Positions 15,912-24,758 are shown, counted from the first letter of the stretch. The stretch: DNA of 64,000 bases from SH-MAG3 sp035461245 (GCA_035461245.1 DATHVP010000008.1:12657-76656); one strand, 5' to 3'. Notes: a model not told the origin generated them from the sequence alone. Program-made: numbers and translations.

Positions 15912-17215
15912 GGGCGAATCCTCCAGAGCAGAAGCATCTGTGATGCGACGATCGCCGTGCCCGTGACGAACACCAGCGCCGCCGCGCGGGCGGGCTGTGC
16001 CATGCCCAGGCCGATGGCAACGAGCAGGGCGGCGGCACCCGCCAGCAGCGCCGCGACCGCGGCGTTGGCCAGCGTCGCCGAGTAGAGGTCCTGAACCCGT
16101 GGCACGGGACGGCGCCCGGCCAGCGGACCGAACCGGTGGTACCACACCAGGAACGGCACGATCTTGTAGTAGTGCGCGACGACGAACAGTGACACCGCCA
16201 GGAGGATGGCCGTCACGTACGTCACCGCCAGCACGCCGCGGTTTGCCAGGATGATGACGGGTCCAGCCAGGAGCATTGCCGCCACCAGGAACAGGAGCGC
16301 GCCGGCGGCCAGCCGCATGCCGGGATCCAGGACGCGACGGTGTCGCGTGACGTAGAATGCTCTGGCCTGCAGCAGGAACGCGCCGCACCCGGCGGCGATG
16401 AGCACCGCCGGCAGCCAGTAGCTCACCAGGCGTGGCGCATGGTGCAGGAACGCCAGCACGCCGCTACCGGAGGCGACCAGCGCTACGGCCGCCTTCGCGA
16501 AGCGGTCCTGTGCGCCATGGCTCAGCAGGAACATGGGCAGCAGCCGGTGTCCCACGCCGATCATGACCAGCAGCACCCAGCCCGCCAGCGCCACGTGCAG
16601 GTGCACGCCCAGCGCAGCGAGCCGCCCGCCGCCGAGGAAGCCCCAGCGCAGGTTGCCCGTGAGAGCCAGGCCGAGGACCAGGGTTACTGTCAGGTAGCAC
16701 GTCGCCAGCGCCAGCGCCCACCACGTGACGTCCCGGCGCGTGGCCGACTTCAGTGTCGCCGCCAGGTTGCCAGCGAACAGCAGTACGCCCATGCCCATCA
16801 CAACTGCTCCACCCAGCAGCAGCATCGGTCGCCCCGTCGCCAGCCCGGTGACGAATGCCAGCAGGCCGGGCACATGCAGGGCGAAGGTCACGTGCGCCAG
16901 TGTCACGGAGCGGATGGGACGGTCCAGCGCCACCGGCAGGAACTGGTACAGCGCGCCCATGATGGACGTGGTGATCCAGCCCAGAGTGAACAGGTGGGTC
17001 AGCGCCGCCACCCGCGGCGACAGGTACTGGCCCGCCGCCAGGTCCGGCGCGTGCAATACCGCACCGGCGGCGCCCAGCAGCAGGAACCCGAGGGCAGCGG
17101 CGAAATGTTCGCCCGGCAGGATGGCCGGCGGTGCCTTCGACGACGCCGACCCCGGCAGCGGCCCGGCGGCCGCGGGGCGCGCTGCCGCACTGCCCGCCAC
17201 GGTCGCCGCGTTCAT
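15908..17215 (-). CDS. NnrS-like/haem-copper-related polytopic membrane protein
   Basis: A 435-residue protein with about twelve hydrophobic helices and intramembrane histidines, notably 'LTHLFTLGWITTSIMGALYQFLP', 'GVHLHVALAGW' and 'VAHYYKIVPFLVWYH' (shown in part). These motifs occur in NnrS and in subunit-I-like proteins of the oxidase superfamily, but the full ligand set of a catalytic subunit is not evident. NnrS proteins are haem/copper membrane proteins that protect against NO. The start at 17215 overlaps the ctaA stop (ATGA). Confidence 0.75.
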   Translation of the reverse strand: MNAATVAGSAAARPAAAGPLPGSASSKAPPAILPGEHFAAALGFLLLGAAGAVLHAPDLAAGQYLSPRVAALTHLFTLGWITTSIMGALYQFLPVALDRPIRSVTLAHVTFALHVPGLLAFVTGLATGRPMLLLGGAVVMGMGVLLFAGNLAATLKSATRRDVTWWALALATCYLTVTLVLGLALTGNLRWGFLGGGRLAALGVHLHVALAGWVLLVMIGVGHRLLPMFLLSHGAQDRFAKAAVALVASGSGVLAFLHHAPRLVSYWLPAVLIAAGCGAFLLQARAFYVTRHRRVLDPGMRLAAGALLFLVAAMLLAGPVIILANRGVLAVTYVTAILLAVSLFVVAHYYKIVPFLVWYHRFGPLAGRRPVPRVQDLYSATLANAAVAALLAGAAALLVAIGLGMAQPARAAALVFVTGTAIVASQMLLLWRIRP

Positions 17216-18375
17216 GGCGTCGCCTCGGCCGTGCTCCGGCCGCCATGAACGCCCACGCGGGCCGTCAGCACCCGGTGCAGCCAGCAGAGCCACACGCCGA
17301 ACAGCACCATCGCCATGCCCTGGTGGATGACACCGAGGCTCACCGGCACCAGCAGAAGCAGCGTGGCGATGCCCAGGGCGTACTGCACCGCCATCAGCAC
17401 CGCAAGCGCACCGGCATACCGCCGGGATGCCGGGTCCGTCACCCCCTCGCGCACCAGCATGAACAGCCCCACCACTGCCACAGCCAGCAGCGTCCCCAGC
17501 ACCCTGTGCACCCACTGCACCGATGCGGGGTTCGCAACAAAGTTGTAGAGCACGGGCTCCAGGTGTAACAGCTCCGGCGGCGTCAGCCGCCCGCCCATCA
17601 GCGGGAATGTCGGGTAGAACTTGCCCGCCCGCAGACCGGCAACGAAGGCGCCCCATACCACCTGCGCCGCCAGCAGCACCCCCGTCACTGCCAGGCCCCG
17701 CAGCATCATGCGGCGGGCAGCTGCCGGGAACTGCGCGGCGCCGCGGGTCGCCAGGTCACGGGCCAGCCAGACGGCCCAGCCGAAGATCAGGAACGCCAGG
17801 CTCAGGTGCGCCGCCAGCCGGAAATGGCTCACGCTCGGTCGGTCCACCAGCCCGCTCTTCACCATGAGCCAGCCCATCACCCCCTGCGCAGCGCCCAGGC
17901 CGAACAGCAGCAGCGCGCGACGCAGCATCGGACTCGTGAACCAGCCCCGCACCCAGAACACGACGAACGGCACCAGGAACACCAGCCCGATGCCACGCGC
18001 CAGCAGGCGATGGAAGTATTCCCAGAAGAAGATGAACTTGAACTCCGACAGCGTCATGCCCTGACGCCACGTCTGGTACTCCGGGAACTGCCGGTACAGC
18101 TCAAACGTCGCCTGCCACTGCGCATCCGTCAGTGGCGGGATCACGCCCATCAGCGGCTGCCAGTCTACTATGGAGAGCCCCGACAGCGTCAGCCGCGTTA
18201 TGCCACCCACGATCAGCACCGCGAACGTCATGGCCGCAACGCTCCACAGCCACACCCGCATCGGCCGCCGCCGCGACTCCGGGATCGCCTCCGTCCAGTG
18301 TCCCGCCGACGCCACCGGTCCCGCTTCCGCCACCAGCGGCATCACTGCTGCCTGCCCCATGTTCATCCGCTCCAT
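17212..18375 (-). CDS. ctaA: Haem A synthase, COX15/CtaA type
   Basis: A 387-residue membrane protein that oxidises haem O to haem A. The signature GGITRLTLSGLSIVDWQP and the paired His in 'EYFHRLLARGIG', 'HLSLAF', 'WVHRVLG' and 'VIHQGMAM' fit the COX15-type enzyme with two related four-helix halves. With ctaB in the neighbouring operon it supplies haem A, presumably for the haem-copper reductase at 22078. It heads the - strand operon; ATG 18375 is preceded by a gaggg ribosome binding site, and a putative Rrf2 operator lies 45 bases upstream. Confidence 0.92.
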   Translation of the reverse strand: MERMNMGQAAVMPLVAEAGPVASAGHWTEAIPESRRRPMRVWLWSVAAMTFAVLIVGGITRLTLSGLSIVDWQPLMGVIPPLTDAQWQATFELYRQFPEYQTWRQGMTLSEFKFIFFWEYFHRLLARGIGLVFLVPFVVFWVRGWFTSPMLRRALLLFGLGAAQGVMGWLMVKSGLVDRPSVSHFRLAAHLSLAFLIFGWAVWLARDLATRGAAQFPAAARRMMLRGLAVTGVLLAAQVVWGAFVAGLRAGKFYPTFPLMGGRLTPPELLHLEPVLYNFVANPASVQWVHRVLGTLLAVAVVGLFMLVREGVTDPASRRYAGALAVLMAVQYALGIATLLLLVPVSLGVIHQGMAMVLFGVWLCWLHRVLTARVGVHGGRSTAEATP

Positions 18376-18419
18376 CCCTCGTGCCTGCCCCCGTCGCCCG
18401 CCGCCGCGTACGACGAAAA

Positions 18420-18437
18420 TCGCACATCAAGGTATGA
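18420..18437 (-). promoter_or_regulatory. Putative Rrf2-type operator upstream of ctaA
   Basis: On the - strand this reads TCATACCTTGATGTGCGA, 16 of 18 identical to the element before nirK (9287-9304), and it is again followed by an A/T-rich tail. It lies 45 bases before the ctaA start in the 145-base gap after the secreted-protein gene, so the ctaA operon probably has its own promoter under the same regulator as nirK. Confidence 0.6.
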
Positions 18438-18520
18438 AATACTCGCCGCCGCGCTGTCGGAGGTTGTCAGACAGATGTGTGGGGGATTTCCCCGCAGCGA
18501 ACAGCGGTGACGGCGGCGGA

Positions 18521-19030
18521 TCATGGGCGGTACGGCGTCCGGGCGTGGAGGCGACCGGCATCGGCGTCAAGCGTCACGAGGCCGACGTCGCCGGGGCCGA
18601 GGAGCAGGGTGGTATCCAGTGCGGCGAGGATGGTGGAGCCATTGGCCGCGGCCCGTATGAGCTGGAGCTGGATGCTGTGCCGACCGGGCTCGAGGTTCCT
18701 TTCCTCGAGGACAATGAGGGGGCGATCGCCCTTGAAGCCGCCGCGCACCAGGTGCAGGGTGTCCGCGACGCTCCCATCCACGGCCAGTACGATCATGAAG
18801 TCGGACTCGTCCCGGGTGCACACCTCCGGCGACCGCATGTGGACGGGCAGGCTCTCGAGTTCCTCCTGGCTCCGTGGCCGGCAGTCCTCGGTGGCGGGCA
18901 CAGTCATGCGCCATGAGAACCGGAGCGCGGCGTCGTCAGCGCCGGGTGCCGAGTAGCCGGGTGCGCGGGCCAGCCCGGCGATGGGCAGGGTGAGCAGTGC
19001 GGCGGAAAGGAACACACGCACGCGCTTCAT
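18521..19030 (-). CDS. Secreted protein of unknown function
   Basis: A 169-residue protein with a clear signal peptide (MKRVRVFLSAALLTLPIAGLARA). The mature part looks like a small beta-sandwich and has two cysteines (ATEDCRPRS and SPEVCTRDE) that could form a disulfide. No family is recognised. The start overlaps the stop of the cytochrome b fusion (ATGA), so the two are coupled. Confidence 0.75.
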   Translation of the reverse strand: MKRVRVFLSAALLTLPIAGLARAPGYSAPGADDAALRFSWRMTVPATEDCRPRSQEELESLPVHMRSPEVCTRDESDFMIVLAVDGSVADTLHLVRGGFKGDRPLIVLEERNLEPGRHSIQLQLIRAAANGSTILAALDTTLLLGPGDVGLVTLDADAGRLHARTPYRP

Positions 19031-20583
19031 GAGACCTCCGCGGGTTCGTCGTTCTGTCTGGCCTGGCAGAGCGCGATGATGTTCACGTCCTCCTCATCGT
19101 CCCCCGGCAGCGCGTTGATCTGGTCCCGGAACGCCGTGACAGCCGCATGCAATTCCACCCCCTCGCCGATATTGGCCTGGACGAGCCGCAGACGGTTCCG
19201 GTCAACCCGGTCCTTCAGGTCCGCCATGCGGCCGTGGAAGAGTCGGGCATCCGCCCAGGTCACGCCCTCACGGGTGCGCCCGTCATGCTCCGGGCAGCCG
19301 ACGACGAGGACACCGCCTGCGCCACCGCGAATGAGTGTTTCCACGGTGGACGAGTGCAGGGATCCCACGCACGGCACGCTGAAGAGCCTGGCTCCGGAGC
19401 GAGCGGCTTCGCCGGCCGCGGCGCTCCACGAACAGCCGACGATGACGACGTCGTCCTCCGCCGGTTTCTCGGTGGCGAGGAAGGCGCGGACATCGGCCAG
19501 CTGGTCCCGGCCACTGAAGCCGAGGGCGCTGATGGCCATCGGCGGGCATGAGCCGACGCAAATCCCGCAGCTCGTGCACAGGTCCGTCTTCACCCGGGCG
19601 ACGAACTCGCTCCGCCGGCCATCGTCCTGCCGGCTCACCATCTCGATGGCGTCGTACGGACAGTCGTGGACACACTGCTCGCAGCCCGTGCACGTTCGCT
19701 CATCCACCACCGCGGGCGCCGGCAGCGCCACCGTCCTCGGCCGGGTCAGCCACGGCACGGCGACGAGCGCCCCGGCGATTGCCACGCCCAGGAACCACAC
19801 CACGCCCGCGGGCATGCGCTGCGTTATGGGCACCCAGAAACCAAAGAACCAGTCCAGCGGCACGTCCGATGGCACGCGCAGGAGGTCCGCCGGCGCCGCC
19901 ATTGGCAGCGGCCACACCACAGCCGCCACCGTCAGCGCCGCGATGGATCCCCACAGCACCGGCCGGGAAGGGAGCAGCACCGGCCGGGCCACCCGCGCCA
20001 CATGCACCCACAGCAGCAGCGCGATGCTGAGGGGCAGCGCAATGTGCGCAAACAGGTTGACGAAGAAGAAGGCGTGGGGCGGCTCGGCGTCGCCGGAAAA
20101 AGACCGGCTCAGCGGCTCCGTGAACAGCGGCAGCGCGTCCAGCAGCCGTGCCCCCTCCGCGGCCAGCAGCTGCGCATGCGTGTCCCACACCAGGACGTAG
20201 CCCGTCCAGCCCGTCACCAGGATCACCCCCACCAGCACCAGCCCGCTCACCCACGCCAGTGCCCGGGGGCCCCACGTGCGACGCTGCACGTACATGCGCA
20301 CGGCGTGTACGCCAGCGGCCACCAGCGCCGCATCCGACGCGAACCTGTGCAGCGCGCGGATCCAGCGCCCCGCCAGCGCCTGCTCGTTCAGCCTTGCCAC
20401 CGACGTGTAGGGCGCGCCCAGGCGGTAGAACAGCAGCAGGTATACGCCCGTCACCAGCAGAACTCCCAGCAGGCCCACCGTGATGGCGCCGCTGTGATAC
20501 AACGGATTGTGTCGCGATGTATGGATCCGGTTCGCCAGCGCGTCCACTCGCGCCAGCCAGCGGTAGCCCCGTCGTGGCTCCAT
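19027..20583 (-). CDS. Cytochrome b - 2x[4Fe-4S] ferredoxin - FlpD/MvhD fusion
   Basis: A 518-residue three-part protein. Residues 1-280 are a cytochrome-b-like membrane domain with His pairs H79/H93 and H180/H194, each 14 apart, as in bc-complex cytochrome b that binds two haems. Residues 290-350 hold two [4Fe-4S] motifs (C298-C301-C304-C308 and C336-C339-C342-C346). The C-terminal third resembles FlpD/MvhD (FrhD), the FeS subunit that links hydrogenases to heterodisulfide reductases ('VIVGCSW', 'FSVPCVGSLHSS', 'LVVGCPEHD'). The fusion suggests electron flow between quinol, ferredoxin-like clusters and a partner. Start ATG 20583 has a ggggcgg site; an upstream codon at 20631 is less likely. 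Confidence 0.88.
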   Translation of the reverse strand: MEPRRGYRWLARVDALANRIHTSRHNPLYHSGAITVGLLGVLLVTGVYLLLFYRLGAPYTSVARLNEQALAGRWIRALHRFASDAALVAAGVHAVRMYVQRRTWGPRALAWVSGLVLVGVILVTGWTGYVLVWDTHAQLLAAEGARLLDALPLFTEPLSRSFSGDAEPPHAFFFVNLFAHIALPLSIALLLWVHVARVARPVLLPSRPVLWGSIAALTVAAVVWPLPMAAPADLLRVPSDVPLDWFFGFWVPITQRMPAGVVWFLGVAIAGALVAVPWLTRPRTVALPAPAVVDERTCTGCEQCVHDCPYDAIEMVSRQDDGRRSEFVARVKTDLCTSCGICVGSCPPMAISALGFSGRDQLADVRAFLATEKPAEDDVVIVGCSWSAAAGEAARSGARLFSVPCVGSLHSSTVETLIRGGAGGVLVVGCPEHDGRTREGVTWADARLFHGRMADLKDRVDRNRLRLVQANIGEGVELHAAVTAFRDQINALPGDDEEDVNIIALCQARQNDEPAEVS

Positions 20584-20748
20584 GCCGCCCCAATGGTTAT
20601 GCGTTCCCCACACGCGTGCACACTCATGCACACGACAGTGGTGTCGGGCTCACCCCTACATCACGTAGGGGAACCTCCCTATGGCGCACCACCGTCCGCC
20701 GGTATTATATCATATTCGCATGAGAAACTCAAATGGACGGCAGGGACC
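20584..20748. promoter_or_regulatory. Divergent promoter region between cytochrome b fusion and Rrf2/NOR operon
   Basis: This 165-base gap separates two divergent operons. It contains an A/T-rich island around 20703-20731 with a palindrome TCATATTCGCATGA (20710-20723) just before the Rrf2 gene, and possible -10 elements (TATTAT, TATCAT). It differs from the nirK/ctaA element, so it may be the autoregulatory site of the Rrf2 protein encoded at 20749. Confidence 0.5.
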
Positions 20749-21258
20749 ATGCTGAATCAGTCGGCAGACCACGCGTTGAGGGCCGTGCTGTTCGTGGCAC
20801 GGCAGGCGGAGGACGTGCCATGCAGTGCCGACCTCATCGCGTCGACGCTGGACGTGCCGCGCAACTATCTGGGCAAGCTGTTGAACACGCTGGCGCAGAC
20901 GGGCGTGCTGCTGTCCACGCGGGGGCCGCGGGGCGGCTTCCGGCTGGCGATGGACCCGGCGTCACTGCCGCTGGCGCGGATCGTTGAGCCGTTTCACCGG
21001 CTGCCGGAGCGACGCACGTGCCTGCTGGGCAACGGGGCGTGTGATCCGGACAACCCGTGTGAGTCGCACGACCGGTGGCAGGCGATGACGGACCATCTCA
21101 CGCAGTTCTTCGAGCGGACGACGGTGGCGACGATGCTGAGCGGCCACGGCGACGACGACGGCACCACCGTCATCATGCATCGGACCCGGCCGGCGCGGGA
21201 CGTTGGCGCCACATCGCCGACATCCGGCCAGGGGTCGTACCGGCGTACGGGGACATAG
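20749..21258 (+). CDS. Rrf2-family FeS transcriptional regulator
   Basis: A 169-residue paralogue of the regulator at 10388: winged helix 'NQSADHALRAVLFVARQAE ... NYLGKLLNTLAQTGVLLSTRGPRGGF' and FeS-type cysteines C91-x6-C98-x5-C104. It is the first gene of the haem-copper reductase operon and divergent from the cytochrome b fusion, so it is placed to control both. The long reading frame that runs in from upstream is not coding; ATG 20749 is the natural start. The C-terminal tail of about 40 residues is low-complexity. Confidence 0.9.
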   Translation: MLNQSADHALRAVLFVARQAEDVPCSADLIASTLDVPRNYLGKLLNTLAQTGVLLSTRGPRGGFRLAMDPASLPLARIVEPFHRLPERRTCLLGNGACDPDNPCESHDRWQAMTDHLTQFFERTTVATMLSGHGDDDGTTVIMHRTRPARDVGATSPTSGQGSYRRTGT

Positions 21259-21290
21259 CAGGGATCCACCTATCAACTGGGGAGAGGACA

Positions 21291-21467
21291 ATGGCGAAGC
21301 TGCCGGGAAGCGACCACACGACGACGCCGGACGAGATACCGCTGGGCCAGCGGCTGTATGACAACTGGCTGCTGCTGATGATAGCCGGCATCGTCATCAT
21401 GGCGGTGATCTACACGGGGTGGGGCATGTGGGAAATCGCGAATCTTCCGACCTCGACACTGCCATGA
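21291..21467 (+). CDS. Small single-TM subunit of the haem-copper reductase
   Basis: A 58-residue protein with one transmembrane helix (NWLLLMIAGIVIMAVIYTGW) and a good ribosome binding site (ggggagagga). It ends in an ATGA overlap with the CuA subunit. B-family oxidases such as Thermus ba3 have a tiny one-helix subunit IIa; this is probably its counterpart. Confidence 0.8.
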   Translation: MAKLPGSDHTTTPDEIPLGQRLYDNWLLLMIAGIVIMAVIYTGWGMWEIANLPTSTLP

Positions 21468-22078
21468 GTGAACACGGGAAGCAGGACAACGGGGAGACGA
21501 TGCACACGGGCATGGTCGCGCCGAAGGGGCGCTGGTGGGTGCCTGCGCACAAGTCGGAGAAGGTATGGTTCGCCATTGCCTTCGCCTGGTGCATGGTACT
21601 GTTCGCCATGATGCCGCTGTGGCACTGGAAGGGCGGCCAGAACCCGACGGGCATCCGGGCGAAGGTGGACCCGGTGGAGTTCCGGGCGCGGGTGGACCAG
21701 TTCGTGGACGACTACCAGGTGGACGTGCTGAACGGGTTCCCGGTGGTGGAGCCTCCGCCGGGAAGTGACATCTACCTGATGGGGCGGATGTGGAGCTGGT
21801 ATCCGGTGCTGAAGCTGCGCAAGGGCGTGGAGTACACGCTGCACCTGTCGTCCATCGACGTGAACCACGGCTTCTCCCTGTACCCGGTGAACATCAATTT
21901 CCAGGTCGTTCCGGGCTACAACTACGGGCTGAAGATCGTGCCCACGGAGGCGGGCGAGTTCGGCATCATCTGCAATGAGTTCTGCGGCATCGGGCATCAC
22001 ATGATGCTGGGCCGGGTGATCGTAACGAATGAGGACGGGTCCATGCCCGGCACAACGACAGTCGCGGAGGTGCACTGA
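21464..22078 (+). CDS. Haem-copper reductase subunit II with CuA site
   Basis: A 204-residue subunit with one N-terminal transmembrane helix (WFAIAFAWCMVLFAMMPLW) and a cupredoxin domain. The binuclear CuA ligands are all present: H135, C170, E172, C174, H178 and M181 (CNEFCGIGHHMM). CuA accepts electrons from cytochrome c or a cupredoxin. The short length matches subunit II of B-family enzymes. The start at 21464 overlaps the small subunit and the stop overlaps subunit I. Confidence 0.92.
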   Translation: MSEHGKQDNGETMHTGMVAPKGRWWVPAHKSEKVWFAIAFAWCMVLFAMMPLWHWKGGQNPTGIRAKVDPVEFRARVDQFVDDYQVDVLNGFPVVEPPPGSDIYLMGRMWSWYPVLKLRKGVEYTLHLSSIDVNHGFSLYPVNINFQVVPGYNYGLKIVPTEAGEFGIICNEFCGIGHHMMLGRVIVTNEDGSMPGTTTVAEVH

Positions 22079-23838
22079 TGACGACGACGGTAGCCGACCG
22101 GCCGCACGGACGTGCGCCATTGAAGGAATGGGCGTTCCGGACCTGCGGCGTGACCGGGCTGAAGCTCGACCGGCAGGGCGAACTGCTCATCAAGGCGCAT
22201 GCGGTGGTGGCCACGGTCATGCTGCTCATCGGCGGCATCAGCGCGCTGCTGATCCTGCTGACGCGCTGGCAGACGGTGCACCTGCTGGACCCCGTGATGT
22301 TCTACCGCGTGCTCACGGCGCACGGCCTCACGATGCTCGTCTTCTTCATCATCTTCTTCGAGATGGCGGTCCTCTACTTCGCCGCGGGGCCGATGCTGAA
22401 CAGCCGCATCGCCGCGCCGAAGTTGGGGTGGTTCAACTTCGCGCTGATGCTGACGGGCGCGACGCTGGCGGAGGTCATGATCTGGACGGGCAAGGCCGAC
22501 GTCCTCATGACGTCGTACATCCCTCTGCGGGCGGATCCGCTGTACTACCTGGGCATCATACTGTTTGCGGTAGGTGCACTGCTGGTCTGCTTCCAGTTCT
22601 TTGCCACGCTGGTCGTGGCGAAGCGGGAGCGCACCTACGAGGGCTCGCTGCCGCTCATCACCTACGGCGCGGTTACGGCGGCCATTATCGCCGTCATCAC
22701 GCTGCTGCACGGCGCCGCGACCTACATTCCCACGTTCCTCTGGTCAATCGGCCTGATTGATGTGGACCCGCAGCTCTACCGGATGCTGTGGTGGGCACTC
22801 GGACACTCGTCGCAGCAGATCAACGTGGCCGCGATGGTGGCCATCTGGTACCTGCTGGGCGCGCTGACGGTTGGTGCGGTGGTGCTGAACGAGAAGATCA
22901 GCCGCACGGCGTTCGTGCTGTACATCCTGTTCATCTCCATGGCCTCGGCGCACCACCTGCTGGTGGACCCGGGCTTCAGCTCTGCCTGGAAGGTGGTGAA
23001 CACCAGCTACTTCATGTACATGGCGGTGCTGGCCAGCATGCTCCACGGCTTCACGGTGCCGGCGGGCGTGGAGGTGGGGCAGCGGCTGCGTGGCGTATCC
23101 CAGGGCCTGTTCGGCTGGGTGAAGAAGGCGCCCTGGGGCGATCCCGGCTTCAGCTCCCTGGTGCTCTCGGTGGTCGTGTTCGGCTTCGTCGGTGGCATCA
23201 CGGGAGTCACCATCGGGACCGAGCAGATCAACATCGTCGCCCACAACACCCTGCGCGTGCCAGGCCACTTCCACGCAACGGTGGTGAGCGGTACGACCAT
23301 GGCCTTCATGGGGCTGACGTACTACCTGATCCCGCTCATCTTCCGCAGGAAGGTCGCATTCTGGCGGGCGGCACAGTTGCAGCCGTACCTGTTCGCCGGC
23401 GGCATGCTGGTGTTCTCCATCTTCATGTCATTCTCCGGCGGGTTCGGCGTGCCGCGGCGGACGTGGGACATCACGTTCAGCGGCGCGCCCTTCGAGATGG
23501 CGTTCCACCCGGTGGTGGACGGCCTGATGGCCATCATGGCGCTGGGCGGCATCGTCGCGGCCATCGGTGGCGGCCTCTACATCGTCATCACGGTGTGGTC
23601 TGTCTTCTTCGGTGAGAAGTTCACGGAGGCGGATCGTGTGCCAGGCGCGAAGGGCCTGCCCCAGGGGCTGACCCGTCCGCCGCGCCCGGTGACTGCCGCC
23701 GACGAGAAGAACCTGCCCACCGGCCGGCTCGGTCACGCGCCGGGCACCATGATCCTGGTGGCGGTGTTCCTGGCGGCCTTCGCCATCTACTACTTCGCCA
23801 ACTGGAAGATCCTGTCCTTCGTCTGGAAGATCGGATAA
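22078..23838 (+). CDS. Haem-copper reductase subunit I lacking the active-site Tyr; probable nitric oxide reductase
   Basis: A 586-residue catalytic subunit, most like B-family (ba3-type) oxidases in its C-terminal half (LRGVSQGLFGWVKKAPW, VPGHFHATV, FGVPRR). Low-spin haem ligands are H82 and H399, the high-spin haem ligand is H397, and CuB ligands are H243, H292 and H293. Oxygen reductases have H-P-x-V-Y in helix VI, with Tyr cross-linked to the CuB His; here it is H243-S-S-Q-Q247, so the Tyr is Gln. Loss of this Tyr is the mark of NO reductases, including the CuA-bearing families described beside cNOR/qNOR (eNOR, sNOR, gNOR, bNOR). Context (nirK, Rrf2, DUF542, DUF2249) supports NO reduction to N2O. 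Which NOR family it belongs to is not decided. Confidence 0.9.
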   Translation: MTTTVADRPHGRAPLKEWAFRTCGVTGLKLDRQGELLIKAHAVVATVMLLIGGISALLILLTRWQTVHLLDPVMFYRVLTAHGLTMLVFFIIFFEMAVLYFAAGPMLNSRIAAPKLGWFNFALMLTGATLAEVMIWTGKADVLMTSYIPLRADPLYYLGIILFAVGALLVCFQFFATLVVAKRERTYEGSLPLITYGAVTAAIIAVITLLHGAATYIPTFLWSIGLIDVDPQLYRMLWWALGHSSQQINVAAMVAIWYLLGALTVGAVVLNEKISRTAFVLYILFISMASAHHLLVDPGFSSAWKVVNTSYFMYMAVLASMLHGFTVPAGVEVGQRLRGVSQGLFGWVKKAPWGDPGFSSLVLSVVVFGFVGGITGVTIGTEQINIVAHNTLRVPGHFHATVVSGTTMAFMGLTYYLIPLIFRRKVAFWRAAQLQPYLFAGGMLVFSIFMSFSGGFGVPRRTWDITFSGAPFEMAFHPVVDGLMAIMALGGIVAAIGGGLYIVITVWSVFFGEKFTEADRVPGAKGLPQGLTRPPRPVTAADEKNLPTGRLGHAPGTMILVAVFLAAFAIYYFANWKILSFVWKIG

Positions 23839-24758
23839 TGACGAGAAACGCAACGACTCCTCCCGGGCTCGACCGGGAGGAGTCACAGGCCATGGCAGGG
23901 CTCATCGTCCTGTTCCTGACGACTGCCGCATGGTGGGCCCTCGCCCTCTGGCCGGTGGACGGTGCACCGGCCTGGCTGGAGCGGACCCGCTACGTCTGCT
24001 TCGGTGTTGCGGAGAACGGACTGCCCGATACCGGCGGCTGGATCGGGCTCATTGCAGGACCGCTGGGTATGTTCAGCATCCTGGCCGTGGGCTGGAACGG
24101 CGGCATGCGCAGCCTGCTGCGGCGGACCCGGAGTTCGCGGCCGGTGGCAGCAGCCCTTACGACGCTTGCACTGGGCACCATGGTGATGGTGACGGGCGCC
24201 ACGGTGCGCGTCCAGCAGGCCATGGCCGCGCCGCCGTGGCTGCAGGAGGACAGCGGGCTCCCGCCGGAGACGTATCCCCGGCTGGATCGTGAGGCGCCGG
24301 GCCTCGTACTCACGGCGCAGGACGGCGCGCTCTTCGATATCGCGTCCCTCACGGGCAGGCCGGTGCTCGTCACCTTCGCGTACGCCCACTGCACCACCAT
24401 CTGCCCGGTCATCGTCATGCACGCGTTGAAGGCGCAGGAGGCACTGCGGGGCACGGTGCATGAGCCCGCCGTCGTCGTCGTCACGCTGGACCCGTGGCGG
24501 GATCCGCCGTCCCGCCTGGCGGGCATGGCCCGGAGCTGGGGCTTCCCTGCTGAGAATGCCTGGATCCTCAGCGGCGCCATTGACGAGGTGGAGGCTGCCC
24601 TCGATGCCTGGGACGTCCCCCGCAGTCGGGATGAACGCACGGGCGAGGTGACGCATCCGTCGCTGGTGTACGTGCTGGACCGGGACGGGTCCATGGCGTA
24701 CGCCTCCACCGGCGGCATTGACGCCCTCGTATCGCTGGTGGAGCGGCTCGAGCCATGA
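23838..24758 (+). CDS. Sco-family copper chaperone with N-terminal membrane domain
   Basis: A 306-residue protein. The first ~130 residues form about three transmembrane helices; the rest is a thioredoxin-like Sco domain with the copper ligands C185-x3-C189 (AHCTTICPV) and H273 (VTHPS). Sco proteins load the CuA site of subunit II, here encoded two genes upstream. The start overlaps the stop of subunit I (TAATG) and the end overlaps ctaB (ATGA). Confidence 0.9.
   Translation: MTRNATTPPGLDREESQAMAGLIVLFLTTAAWWALALWPVDGAPAWLERTRYVCFGVAENGLPDTGGWIGLIAGPLGMFSILAVGWNGGMRSLLRRTRSSRPVAAALTTLALGTMVMVTGATVRVQQAMAAPPWLQEDSGLPPETYPRLDREAPGLVLTAQDGALFDIASLTGRPVLVTFAYAHCTTICPVIVMHALKAQEALRGTVHEPAVVVVTLDPWRDPPSRLAGMARSWGFPAENAWILSGAIDEVEAALDAWDVPRSRDERTGEVTHPSLVYVLDRDGSMAYASTGGIDALVSLVERLEP

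Noticed and set aside
19666..20748. Upstream extension of the Rrf2 gene by ~360 codons
   Set aside because: The extension runs antisense to the cytochrome b fusion and reads as His/Arg-rich shadow; the Rrf2 domain begins right after ATG 20749.
22078..23838. Reading the reductase as an ordinary ba3-type oxygen reductase
   Set aside because: The general similarity is there, but Tyr of helix VI is Gln247 and the genes around concern NO. O2 reduction is kept only as a less likely alternative.
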